From the NCBI RefSeq assembly GCF_011392125.1, contig NZ_JAAJBU010000003.1, positions 124,001 through 188,000 of the forward strand: DNA of 64,000 nt, in the 5' to 3' direction. How positions within the stretch are numbered: position 1 is the first letter of the stretch; each line of letters starts with the position of its first letter. Positions 33,586-42,405 of this stretch are shown here, in pieces. The translations under genes and the position numbers were made by a program. The stretch comes from Flavobacterium lotistagni. Lineage in GTDB: Bacteria > Bacteroidota > Bacteroidia > Flavobacteriales > Flavobacteriaceae. Below the pieces are notes generated by a model. The model was not told the origin of the DNA and made no database searches. It saw only the letters and a program-made list of their open reading frames with translations.

Positions 33586-35817
33586 TTATAGCTTCATCCC
33601 TAAAGAAAGGTAAAAGGTGCGCGCATCGCCAGGCAGAATTCCCGGGCCGGGATAACCTCCCGAACGGCGCGTGGCGTAGGATTCATTGCTCAGGTTGTTG
33701 ATGCCTGCTTTAATGTTGTAGAAGTTCAAGAATTGGTATTCGGCCGACCAATCCAACAAGCGGTAGCCGTCAAGTAGTCCGGTGGTGCCGTTGGCCGAAG
33801 GATTCTCTGTGTTATTGGCATCGGTATAAATTTTACCCGAAAGTCGGTATTGCAGCGTTGTTGAGAAAGCTTTAGTGCCCCAAGAAAGCCCGAAGCTGTG
33901 AATGTACCTCGGGGCGTTTTCTACACGATTGCCTGAAAGGTTGCTTTCTTGAATGGAAATGTCGGGAGCAGTTCCGCTGGTGGTGTAGGTTTTAAAATCG
34001 GTGTAACGTGCGTCGATAAAACTCATCGAAGCGAAGGCGTCAAGGTTACCGTAGGCTTTTTTCACACCGAACAGTTCGGTAATATTGACATTGACAAAAC
34101 TCTCGATGCCTTTGCTGATGGTTTCTCCTAAGTTGGTTCGGTACAAGTAAGTGCCTTGTGTGGGATCGTTGTTCACAAACTGACGCACACCGCCAATTCG
34201 GTTGTTGTAGCTCAGGTAAAATACGCCCAAATCGAAGTTGAGGATTTTTTTATAGGTGCCGCGGTAGCCCAAATCGGCATTAAATCCATCGGCATCTTTT
34301 AAATTGGGGTCGATGACATCGGTCACTGCCGGCGGGGTCAAATCAGAGAATAAAACCGGGCGGTAGGCCTGCGAAATATTGGTGTAGAAGTTTGTGGTTC
34401 TGAGTTTGTATTCGAGTCCAAGACCAAATAAGGGTTGGCTTCTTTTTAAGGAAGTAGGTGCAAGCCATACCGGATTTCCGGCATTCACCCCAAACTGACC
34501 ACTGGCTTCTGAGCGGATGTTCTCATAGCGCAAGCCCGGGGTGATGCTCAGTTTTTCGGTGACTTTGAATTGGTTCTCGGCAAAGAAAGCCAAGTTTTGA
34601 GTTTTAAAATCTAAATCACGTGCAAAATCCCCTTCAATACTTAAGTCATAACCAGAGCCTGTGGTGCCTTTGCCTTCTTGTTGGCGTTGGGTTTTAGCTT
34701 GGTAAGCGCGCACCCCAAAAGCGAGGTTGTTTTTTATTTTACCCAAGTTGAACTTGTAAATACTGCGAGTTTCGAGGCCGAAGTTCTCATAATGATCGCG
34801 GTCTACACGGCGGTTGGCATAGGAATCTGTAGCCGGATTAATCGCATCGGGGGTATTGGCAGCACTAGTAAAACCTACACTATTGCGCTGGCTCACGAGT
34901 CCGAAGAATTTGGTGTTCCAGGTCAAATGATCGCTGAGTTGGGTGTCTAGTTGCAAAGCAAAAACGTTCCAAGGCGTTCCAAACCAATTGCGCTCTCTCA
35001 GCGACTGACGCGGGTTGTCTTCAAACTGCGCATCGGTGAGTCCGCCGGGTTGCTGCATTTTGTAGTCCATGTTGGTGTATTCGGCAGAAAGCTTGGTTTT
35101 TTCGGTGAATCGGTAGGCTACAAAAGCATGGGTGTTGCGCACGTTGTATCGGTTGTTTTTTCTCCAGCCGTTGCCACTGCGTATATCATTATAAAGGTAA
35201 TACGACCATTTTTTGTAATTCCCGCCAATCGCGTTGTAGGAACTTATCATATCGTAACTGCCCACAGTGGTTTGGGTTTCAAACGAGAACTTTTTGGTGT
35301 GCTCTCTTTTCAAAACATAATTGAGCATGCCGCCAAACTGAGGCCCGAATTGTAGCGAAGCACCTCCGCGAACAATCTGAAGGCTTTCTACCGCTTCCAT
35401 CGGCGGATTGTAGTAAGCTTCCGGATACCCAAAAACATCCGATGAAATGTCATAACCGTTTTGGCGCGTATTGAATTCCCAGCTTCGGTTGGGGCTGAGT
35501 CCGCGAACCGCTATATTAACCTGAATTCCTGAGCCTTCGTTTTCCCAAACGGTAACTCCGGGCACTCTGGAGAAAATTTCACGGGCGTTGTTGGTGGCAA
35601 AATTTCCGTTGATATTATCGAGTTGGATGACTTCGTTTTTTTTGCCCGAAAATAAGACATTGTTTTTCACCTCTGGCAGGCGTTCAGGGCTTTGTTCTTT
35701 GGCAGTGATATTCACCGTATGGAGCACTACAATAGAATCTTTTTTCTGAATTGGGGTTTGGGCGTAACTTTTAACAAACAGGCTCAAAAAAATTGCGGGG
35801 AGTAAATATTTTGTCAT
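33586..35817 (-). CDS. TonB-dependent outer-membrane receptor, FecA-like
   Basis: The 743-residue protein has a signal peptide (MTKYLLPAIFLSLFVKSYAQ), a plug domain with NAREIFSRVPGVTVWENEG and ESLQIVRGGASLQFGPQFGGMLNYV, and a long beta-barrel ending in TFYLSLGMKL. The plug and barrel resemble receptors for ferric citrate or other iron chelates, so iron uptake is the likely role. The exact ligand is not readable. It is monocistronic, with a full promoter overlapped by a dyad that may bind an iron-responsive regulator. Confidence 0.92.
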   Translation of the reverse strand: MTKYLLPAIFLSLFVKSYAQTPIQKKDSIVVLHTVNITAKEQSPERLPEVKNNVLFSGKKNEVIQLDNINGNFATNNAREIFSRVPGVTVWENEGSGIQVNIAVRGLSPNRSWEFNTRQNGYDISSDVFGYPEAYYNPPMEAVESLQIVRGGASLQFGPQFGGMLNYVLKREHTKKFSFETQTTVGSYDMISSYNAIGGNYKKWSYYLYNDIRSGNGWRKNNRYNVRNTHAFVAYRFTEKTKLSAEYTNMDYKMQQPGGLTDAQFEDNPRQSLRERNWFGTPWNVFALQLDTQLSDHLTWNTKFFGLVSQRNSVGFTSAANTPDAINPATDSYANRRVDRDHYENFGLETRSIYKFNLGKIKNNLAFGVRAYQAKTQRQQEGKGTTGSGYDLSIEGDFARDLDFKTQNLAFFAENQFKVTEKLSITPGLRYENIRSEASGQFGVNAGNPVWLAPTSLKRSQPLFGLGLEYKLRTTNFYTNISQAYRPVLFSDLTPPAVTDVIDPNLKDADGFNADLGYRGTYKKILNFDLGVFYLSYNNRIGGVRQFVNNDPTQGTYLYRTNLGETISKGIESFVNVNITELFGVKKAYGNLDAFASMSFIDARYTDFKTYTTSGTAPDISIQESNLSGNRVENAPRYIHSFGLSWGTKAFSTTLQYRLSGKIYTDANNTENPSANGTTGLLDGYRLLDWSAEYQFLNFYNIKAGINNLSNESYATRRSGGYPGPGILPGDARTFYLSLGMKL

Positions 35818-35837
35818 GAGATGGATTAATTTTCGTG

Positions 35838-35867
35838 CAAAAATACAATCTGTTTTTATTTAGACAA
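35838..35867 (-). promoter_or_regulatory. Promoter of the TonB-dependent receptor gene
   Basis: On the minus strand TTG (35867-35865), 19 bases, TATTTTTG (35845-35838) is a full pattern match. It lies about 20 bases before the ATG. Confidence 0.7.
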
Positions 35868-35878
35868 ATTATAAATAA
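35856..35878. promoter_or_regulatory. Candidate metal-regulator operator
   Basis: The dyad TTATTTA - 9 bases - TAAATAA spans 23 bp, with the promoter's TTG element in its centre. A repressor bound here would block the receptor promoter. Fur- or DtxR-type control is a guess from the gene's likely iron role. Confidence 0.4.
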
Positions 35879-36020
35879 CAATATTTTCTCTTTTAACATT
35901 TGTTGGCTCAGGCAACATAAAAGAACAATTGTGTGAGTAGTTAATTTTCAGCAGAATAAAAAAAATAAAAGGGGATGAGGCATTATTTGACTATCTTCGA
36001 CACTACTTCATTGGCACACT

Positions 36021-36740
36021 ATGGTTAGTAAATTTACCTTTATCGTTTGTTTTGTTCTATTGGGTTGTGGTGCTTTCGCTCAAGGTTCAGGAGTTTCTAT
36101 TACGGCCGCGCAAAGAGACACTACTACAGTAAAAATCAATCCCACTTTTTTGCTGCTCGGAACGCTCAATGATTATATTAAACACAATTATGGCGCCCGT
36201 CCGAACCAATTTGACCGCTATTACGATTATGAAAAACCGCTCATGGCCTTTGTAGACAGTTTGGCACAAAAAGAGTTCAAGTTGCAGTTTGCCGTGGAGA
36301 GAAGCGCATTCATTTCTGAGAAGCTGTCCCGAAAAATGGATTCGCTCTATAGTGGTGATGCTATTGACGAGAGTTTGATTAATCAGCAGCAAAAGAAATT
36401 CTCGTTTATACTTGGGGTGTATTTGCGTAATGGAGAGAAAATCAACAACGATTGTTATCAAATCCAACTGGCCAATTCTCCAAAGCACGACTATGTTTAC
36501 CGCCTGTTGAAACAATTGGCTTGCTCGAAGGTGTTTTATAAAGAATTGCCAAGCAACCCTAGGCAACATATTTTTTATTTCCAACCCTCTGACGTACTGA
36601 AAAAATACCTGGACACTGCCCAAAGACTTACCCAAAAACTCATCGAAGCTCGAATTAATGCTATGCCTGAAAGACTCAGGAAACCCTACCGTGAAGCCAG
36701 AGAGAAAGAGCAGTTGAAAATTGCCGAGTGGATGAAGTAG
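36021..36740 (+). CDS. Secreted protein of unknown function
   Basis: I do not recognise this 239-residue protein. It has a signal peptide (MVSKFTFIVCFVLLGCGAFAQG). LLGC could be a lipobox, but the cleavage site AFAQ fits a soluble export signal better. The rest is polar and mostly helical, with a highly charged C terminus. It lies between the receptor and the LytS-type kinase, 115 bases before the latter, and may respond to the same conditions; nothing in the sequence proves it. Confidence 0.75.
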   Translation: MVSKFTFIVCFVLLGCGAFAQGSGVSITAAQRDTTTVKINPTFLLLGTLNDYIKHNYGARPNQFDRYYDYEKPLMAFVDSLAQKEFKLQFAVERSAFISEKLSRKMDSLYSGDAIDESLINQQQKKFSFILGVYLRNGEKINNDCYQIQLANSPKHDYVYRLLKQLACSKVFYKELPSNPRQHIFYFQPSDVLKKYLDTAQRLTQKLIEARINAMPERLRKPYREAREKEQLKIAEWMK

Positions 36741-36829
36741 TGTCTGACAAAGCATGCTTATAACAAGATCAGCTGTTTTAAGTAGCAAGCTCTGGACTTA
36801 AAATCCTTTTTTTATTCTATACCTTTGGG

Positions 36830-36837
36830 CTCGAAAA
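36830..36837 (+). promoter_or_regulatory. -7 box of the LytS/LytTR operon
   Basis: TACCTTTG fits TAnnTTTG and lies 18 bases before the kinase ATG. No TTG is found at the usual spacing. Confidence 0.35.
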
Positions 36838-36855
36838 TTTAAACCACTTTTTTCT

Positions 36856-38820
36856 ATGCGCCTAGCCCCAAGCTACATCCTACTTTTTTTTCTGATTTTC
36901 CTATTTTCGACTTCACAGGCGCAAGATCGCCGAACGGATTCGCTTGAATTGGTACTTAAAAACCCAAAGCTTCACGATACTACGCGTTTGGCCTACATCG
37001 GAGAAGTGATGGATATGTATTACACCGACGCTGAAAAAAACTATTATTACCTCAATAATTTGCTTGGGAAAATTGTCTTGAAACATTATTCCAAAAAGAA
37101 TCATTCGTCGCTGCATAAAGTATATACAGAATGGTTGAGTTCGTATTATTGCAATTTGGCCGCGCAGTGTTTTCACAGCAACCAGCAACAAAAAGCGCTC
37201 GCCTATCACGACAAAGCCATAGCTGTTCTGAGGCAAATTAAGTCGTATGACGAAATGTACGTGGTTTATTTGGTCAAGGCCTCGATTTGTATCAGAATCA
37301 AGAAAAGTAATTTGGCGATTCCACTGATTTTTGCTTCGCTCAAGCATTTTGAGAAAAATCCGCAAAAGAACAGCCAACAGCTCGCTTATGTCAATTCGAT
37401 GTTGGCGCATGTTTATTCAGAGCAAAAGCAATATATTAAGGCCATTCAATACAGCCAACAGTCGGCTCATTACAACGATGTTTACTACGCAGAGAATCCG
37501 GTGAATCATACGTTGTATCTCAAAGCACTCGATTTAATCCATATAGCGGAATGTTATTGGCAACTCAAAAAATACCACCAAACCATCAGTTACTGTCAAA
37601 AAACTACTGAGCTAGCGCGCAAAGTGGAAGCTTTTACCATAGTGGGTTTGGCTTTGTCTAAAGAGGCAACAGCGCAAATGAGTTTGGCGCATTACGACCT
37701 GGCGCAAAAACTGTTTCAAGAGGTTTTGGACATGAAAACCTTATCAATGGCTAATGACGATACGGCTATATTGACCTCTATGGTGGGTTTGGGTCAGTTG
37801 TATTACAGAAAACAAAATGTTGCGCTAGCCCAAGTGTATGCGGATAAAGCCTATGCCATGTACCACAAAACCGCAGATATAAACCTCAAATTAAAGATGG
37901 TACGCCTACTGTATGATGTGAGTCTGGCCACCCAAAACTATCAAAAAGCGCTCGATGCTTATAAGCAAATTCAAACCATGACTGATTCAAGCAGAATACT
38001 CTCTGCTAAAAATGCCTTGGCCCAACAACTGCTCCAATACAATTATGAAAAGAAAGAGTTGAATTTAAAACTCGAAGCCGAGAAGAAAAACAACTGGCTC
38101 ATTGCGCTCTCTGGCTTACTGTTGTTGCTTATCTTGGGCGGCGTTTTCTACTACCGTAACAGCCGTCAGAAGCAATCCATCGCCACGTTGGAGAAAAATC
38201 AAATCAAGCAAAAGCTGCTCATCACGCAAATGAATCCGCACTTTATATTCAATTCGGTACAAAACATCCGCAACCTGATTGACAATCACAAGAACGTGGA
38301 TGCGGTGAAATACCTCGACCAGTTTTCGGTACTCACGCGGCAAATTCTGGAAAATTCCAACGAGAATTATATTGCTTTGGAAGAAGAAGTGGCGATGACT
38401 GAAAATTATCTGAGCATCCAGCAATTGCTCTACAACCACAAGTTTGATTACACGATTCGCGTAGAAGACAATATTGATCCGGAATCTGTTTTCCTACCGC
38501 CGATGCTGACGCAGCCTTTTATAGAAAACGCCATCAAGCACGGTTTGAGTGCTGTGTCAAAAAACGGAAAAATAGACATTCATTTTTTCTTGGATGCCGG
38601 AAAATTGTTCTTCGAGGTAACCGATAACGGAAAAGGGTTTGACGCCACCAAAAGCAGTTCGAATCACAAATCACTTGCGATGACCATCACCAAAGAGCGC
38701 TTGATTGGCTACACCAAAAATCAGGATTTCATTGTCCAAGCCGATAACTTAAAAGACCAAGACGAAAAGGTAGTCGGAGCCAAGGTGCGTTTTGAAATCC
38801 CTTATATTTACGAAAATTAG
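36856..38820 (+). CDS. TPR-containing LytS-type sensor histidine kinase
   Basis: The 654-residue protein has a signal or first TM segment (residues 5-22), a periplasmic TPR-type helical repeat region (about 60-390) and a TM helix (about 415-435). A LytS-type His_kinase domain follows, with the phosphorylated histidine in MNPHFIFNSVQN (His462), and then a HATPase domain with QPFIENAIKHGL and DNGKGFD. It senses an unknown signal and phosphorylates the LytTR regulator that starts 6 bases downstream. Confidence 0.92.
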   Translation: MRLAPSYILLFFLIFLFSTSQAQDRRTDSLELVLKNPKLHDTTRLAYIGEVMDMYYTDAEKNYYYLNNLLGKIVLKHYSKKNHSSLHKVYTEWLSSYYCNLAAQCFHSNQQQKALAYHDKAIAVLRQIKSYDEMYVVYLVKASICIRIKKSNLAIPLIFASLKHFEKNPQKNSQQLAYVNSMLAHVYSEQKQYIKAIQYSQQSAHYNDVYYAENPVNHTLYLKALDLIHIAECYWQLKKYHQTISYCQKTTELARKVEAFTIVGLALSKEATAQMSLAHYDLAQKLFQEVLDMKTLSMANDDTAILTSMVGLGQLYYRKQNVALAQVYADKAYAMYHKTADINLKLKMVRLLYDVSLATQNYQKALDAYKQIQTMTDSSRILSAKNALAQQLLQYNYEKKELNLKLEAEKKNNWLIALSGLLLLLILGGVFYYRNSRQKQSIATLEKNQIKQKLLITQMNPHFIFNSVQNIRNLIDNHKNVDAVKYLDQFSVLTRQILENSNENYIALEEEVAMTENYLSIQQLLYNHKFDYTIRVEDNIDPESVFLPPMLTQPFIENAIKHGLSAVSKNGKIDIHFFLDAGKLFFEVTDNGKGFDATKSSSNHKSLAMTITKERLIGYTKNQDFIVQADNLKDQDEKVVGAKVRFEIPYIYEN

Positions 38821-38825
38821 AAAGT

Positions 38826-39575
38826 ATGTTACGAGCCATAGTCGTGGATGATATTGAAGCCATCCGAAAAGACCATATTGCCCTACTCAAAAATCATTGC
38901 CCCAATATAGCCGTAATTGGGCAAGCCGACTCGGTAGAATCTGGAGTTTCTATCATCAAACAGCTTGCGCCCGACTTGGTTTTTCTGGATGTGGAAATGC
39001 CCGACGGCAACGGTTTTGATTTGTTGCAAAAGCTCAAACCGTTTGATTTTAAAGTGATTTTTATTACCGGATACGAAGATTTTGCCATCCGCGCGTTTCG
39101 GTTCTCAGCTATTGATTATTTGCTCAAACCGGTCAAAGCCACCGATTTGGTTGAAGCAGTTCAGAAAGCCGAACAGTCGTTAAACAATGAAGTTTTGGAA
39201 CTCAAACTCAGCAACCTTTTCGCAAATCTTGAACGTCCGAAAAACCTGCAAAAGCTGGTGCTCAAAACCGCAGACAAAATATATTCGGTAAACATTCAAG
39301 ACATTGTACATTGCGAGTCAGATAAAAACTATACGACATTTCACTTCATCAATGCGCCGCAACTCATCGTGTCGACCAACCTTAAAGAATACGATATGAT
39401 GCTCTCGCCACACAATTTTTTCAGAACGCACAAATCGCATTTGATCAACATGGCGTATTTTGATCATTTCATCAAATCTGAAGGCGGCAATAAAATCATT
39501 ATGAAAAACAAAACTGCGATTCCGCTGTCGGTGCGCAAAAAAGACGAGTTCCTGATTTTACTCGATCACCTGTAA
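38826..39575 (+). CDS. LytTR-family response regulator
   Basis: The 249-residue protein has a receiver domain with the acidic pair in VVDDIE, phospho-acceptor Asp55 in LVFLDVEMPD, and the later lysine in LLKPVKA. A C-terminal LytTR DNA-binding domain follows (about 140-249; HCESDKNYTTFHF, FFRTHKSHLINM). It forms an operon with the kinase gene 6 bases upstream. Targets are not identifiable, although the secreted-protein cluster directly downstream is a candidate. Confidence 0.94.
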   Translation: MLRAIVVDDIEAIRKDHIALLKNHCPNIAVIGQADSVESGVSIIKQLAPDLVFLDVEMPDGNGFDLLQKLKPFDFKVIFITGYEDFAIRAFRFSAIDYLLKPVKATDLVEAVQKAEQSLNNEVLELKLSNLFANLERPKNLQKLVLKTADKIYSVNIQDIVHCESDKNYTTFHFINAPQLIVSTNLKEYDMMLSPHNFFRTHKSHLINMAYFDHFIKSEGGNKIIMKNKTAIPLSVRKKDEFLILLDHL

Positions 39576-39878
39576 ATAGCAAAATTCTAAAAACGATGCT
39601 CCTTTCATTTTCGACGTTCATGCTTCAAAATCGAACGTTGGTTCATCGGTTAAAATCGTCATTTGGTTTTGAAGTATTATTGCGTTGAATTTCAATAACA
39701 CAAAAACAACTGCTTGTTAAAATTAAAGAAGGTAAAGTGTTTTTCTTGTTTTTCGCCTGCCAGTTGGATTCAATTAACCTAAGTTTGCAGTCCGTTTTTA
39801 AAAGGCAGATTTTTCACAGAATTCATTTATAAAAGAGCGGATTTAAAAATTGATTACCCATTTAACAAACTACAAAAA
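39576..39878. other. Intergenic region without a recognised gene
   Basis: This 303-base AT-rich stretch lies between the LytTR gene and the first RCC1 protein. I see no coding frame. TAAGTTTG at 39780-39787 fits the -7 box and would give a leader of about 85 bases. GTTCAT occurs at 39616 and 39641 as a possible direct repeat, which is too weak to call a LytTR site. Confidence 0.5.
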
Positions 39879-42401
39879 ATGAAGAAGATTTACTTTTTAC
39901 TGCTTACACTATTAAGCTTAGCCGTTCAGGGTCAAAATTACGACTACACGTTATATCATCCGTCTAATTCCGGCATTGCCTCGGCCAACATCAGCGACAT
40001 CAAAACTGATGGCAATGGCAATTTGTGGCTGGCTACCTCTGATGCTTTAATCATGTTCAACGGAACTACTTTTACCAATTATACCCAAAACAATACAGGC
40101 GTTGAGCTATCGGTCTTACAAAAACTGGCCATCGACGGGCTCAACCGCAAGTGGGTAACAACGATGCAAAATGGTTTGATCATGTACAATGGAACCACTT
40201 GGTCACATTACCGCATGGACAACTCCGGGCTTCCCACCAATGTGATTAATGATGTTGCGGTAGATGCTTCTAACAATGTTTGGCTTGCCACGAATTCAGG
40301 ATTGGTTCAATTCAACGGAACAACTTTTACCACCTATAATACTTCAAACTCACAAATCAGTGGTAATGTGATCAACTCTGTGGCGGTGAACAGTGCCAAT
40401 ACGGTTTATTTTACCAACAACGGAATACTAGGCAAACGCAGTGGGAATACTTTTTCGATTGTGGGTGATCAGGCAAACAAAATCCTTAGGGTTGTGGGCA
40501 ACGATTTGTATGTAGAAAGCTATGGCGGTTACCTTAAATATACTAACGAGGACGTGGTGGCCGGTGTCGATTTCCAAACTTCGTGCATGCTCGATTGCCA
40601 AATGGGCGGATTGGATGTAGACCAGAACGGCAAAGTCTGGATTGGCTACTCACGCGAATGCAGAAGCGGCGGTGTGCAGAATTTTACCGATTGCCAAGCT
40701 TATTTCCCAGCAGCTCCGGGAACAAGTTTTGAATATACGAGCTGTCTCGAGGTTATTAACTCCAACACCATTTGGGTCGGGACATACGAAATGGGACTAG
40801 TGAAAATGACATTGAGCTCAGAACCTTGTAGTGCGCCCACCAATTTAACGGTCGGAGTAACTACGTCTACCACGGCTTCTTTCAGTTGGACGGCTTCATC
40901 GCCAGCACCTAATGGTTATACAATAATGATCAACAATTTACCGGTTCTTGGTGGAACGCCATATTATACCAACGGAACTTCAATCACAATCGACGGCTTG
41001 ACTCCGAATTCTGATTACTACTGGTGGCTCGCTGCCGATTGTGGTAACGCACAAAGCCAGTGGGTTGATGGTGGGTTCTTCAATACACCGGTTCCGCCGC
41101 CGTGTTTTGCGAAAATGTCCAATAGTGACAACCACACACTGGCCATCAAATCAGACGGATCGCTTTGGGGTTGGGGCGAAAACGGATATTATCAAATTGG
41201 TGTTGGTGACACTGTTGATAAAAAATTCCCCACACGCATCGGGAACGACACAGACTGGGTAGCTGTTGCAGCATCTGGATTTCATAGCCTTGCCATAAAA
41301 GCCGACGGTTCATTATGGGCATGGGGACTTAACTCGAATGGCGAATTGGGAGACAACACCACGACCGACAGATCCACTCCGACGCGTGTGGGGACCGCCA
41401 ATAACTGGGCTAAAATTTCGGCTGCCCAAGGTACTTCTATGGCCATCAAAACCGATGGAACTCTATGGGTATGGGGCGGAACCGTTTTGGGTTTTGGCGA
41501 TTTCAGCAACCGATACGTACCTACACAACTCGGTACGGCAACTTACAAAGAAGTGTCAACTGCAGGTCAGCATACGCTTGCCATCCGAACCAACAATACT
41601 TTATGGGCTTGGGGATGGAACAATAACGGATCAGTGGGTAATGGTTCGAGCACAACCGTAATCTATACGCCAGTGCAAATCGGAACGGCTTCATGGAAGT
41701 CTGTAGAAGCCAATCAGGGCGTGAGTCATGCCATTAAAACCGACGGTACACTTTGGGTTTGGGGCGTCAATACCGACGGACGTTTGGGCCTTGGTACCAC
41801 GACCAATGTAACCACTCCAACACAGCTTGGTTCATCTAACATCTGGTCTAAAATGGAAGTTGGGCTCGGATTCACCACTGCAATCCGAACCGATGGTTCA
41901 CTTTGGGCTTGGGGCTATAATACGCAAGGACAATTGGGAACCGGAGACAGTAACTTCCGTCCAACACCGGTTCGCCTCGGGTTTGCCAATGACTGGACGC
42001 ATGCCGGCGGCGGTGACCGTTACGCCATCTATCTTAAAACAAACGGTGACGCCTACACAGCAGGCTGGAGCCCGCAAGGACAAATGGGTCTGGGCCCCAA
42101 TGTGATTCATAATACGATGGTACAAATAGCTTGCCCAGAATCTCCTTTGGCTGCAGACGACTTCACAGCCGAAAGCAAAATCAAAGCATACCCAAATCCG
42201 GTGACTGATATTTTGAACATATCATTTGATTCAGCAGTTGATTTGGTAGTCATTTATAATTTGATAGGACAAGAAGTATATGCTCAGTCACCTAATTCAA
42301 AAGATTTTAAAGTAAATGTTGCTCATTTGTCGGTGGGAGCTTATCTGGTGAAATGTACTTCAGGCAGTCAAATCAACACTTTTAAAATTATTAAGCAATA
42401 A
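39879..42401 (+). CDS. Type IX secreted protein: sensor-type propeller, Fn3, one RCC1 propeller
   Basis: The 840-residue protein has a signal peptide (MKKIYFLLLTLLSLAVQGQ). The N-terminal half has repeats of the two-component-regulator propeller kind (NLWLATSDALIMFNGTTF, KWVTTMQNGLIMYNGTTW and NVWLATNSGLVQFNGTTF). A fibronectin III domain follows (about 320-405), then seven RCC1-type blades (WGENGYYQIG through GWSPQGQMG). The type IX sorting domain is at the C terminus (KAYPNPVTDILNISF...). It is expected at the cell surface or in the medium. It is followed 4 bases later by a second RCC1 gene. Confidence 0.9.
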   Translation: MKKIYFLLLTLLSLAVQGQNYDYTLYHPSNSGIASANISDIKTDGNGNLWLATSDALIMFNGTTFTNYTQNNTGVELSVLQKLAIDGLNRKWVTTMQNGLIMYNGTTWSHYRMDNSGLPTNVINDVAVDASNNVWLATNSGLVQFNGTTFTTYNTSNSQISGNVINSVAVNSANTVYFTNNGILGKRSGNTFSIVGDQANKILRVVGNDLYVESYGGYLKYTNEDVVAGVDFQTSCMLDCQMGGLDVDQNGKVWIGYSRECRSGGVQNFTDCQAYFPAAPGTSFEYTSCLEVINSNTIWVGTYEMGLVKMTLSSEPCSAPTNLTVGVTTSTTASFSWTASSPAPNGYTIMINNLPVLGGTPYYTNGTSITIDGLTPNSDYYWWLAADCGNAQSQWVDGGFFNTPVPPPCFAKMSNSDNHTLAIKSDGSLWGWGENGYYQIGVGDTVDKKFPTRIGNDTDWVAVAASGFHSLAIKADGSLWAWGLNSNGELGDNTTTDRSTPTRVGTANNWAKISAAQGTSMAIKTDGTLWVWGGTVLGFGDFSNRYVPTQLGTATYKEVSTAGQHTLAIRTNNTLWAWGWNNNGSVGNGSSTTVIYTPVQIGTASWKSVEANQGVSHAIKTDGTLWVWGVNTDGRLGLGTTTNVTTPTQLGSSNIWSKMEVGLGFTTAIRTDGSLWAWGYNTQGQLGTGDSNFRPTPVRLGFANDWTHAGGGDRYAIYLKTNGDAYTAGWSPQGQMGLGPNVIHNTMVQIACPESPLAADDFTAESKIKAYPNPVTDILNISFDSAVDLVVIYNLIGQEVYAQSPNSKDFKVNVAHLSVGAYLVKCTSGSQINTFKIIKQ

Positions 42402-42405
42402 CACC

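Noticed and set aside
39616..39646. LytTR binding site
   Set aside because: GTTCAT occurs twice 25 bases apart, but the surrounding bases do not match and the spacing does not fit the usual LytTR direct repeat.
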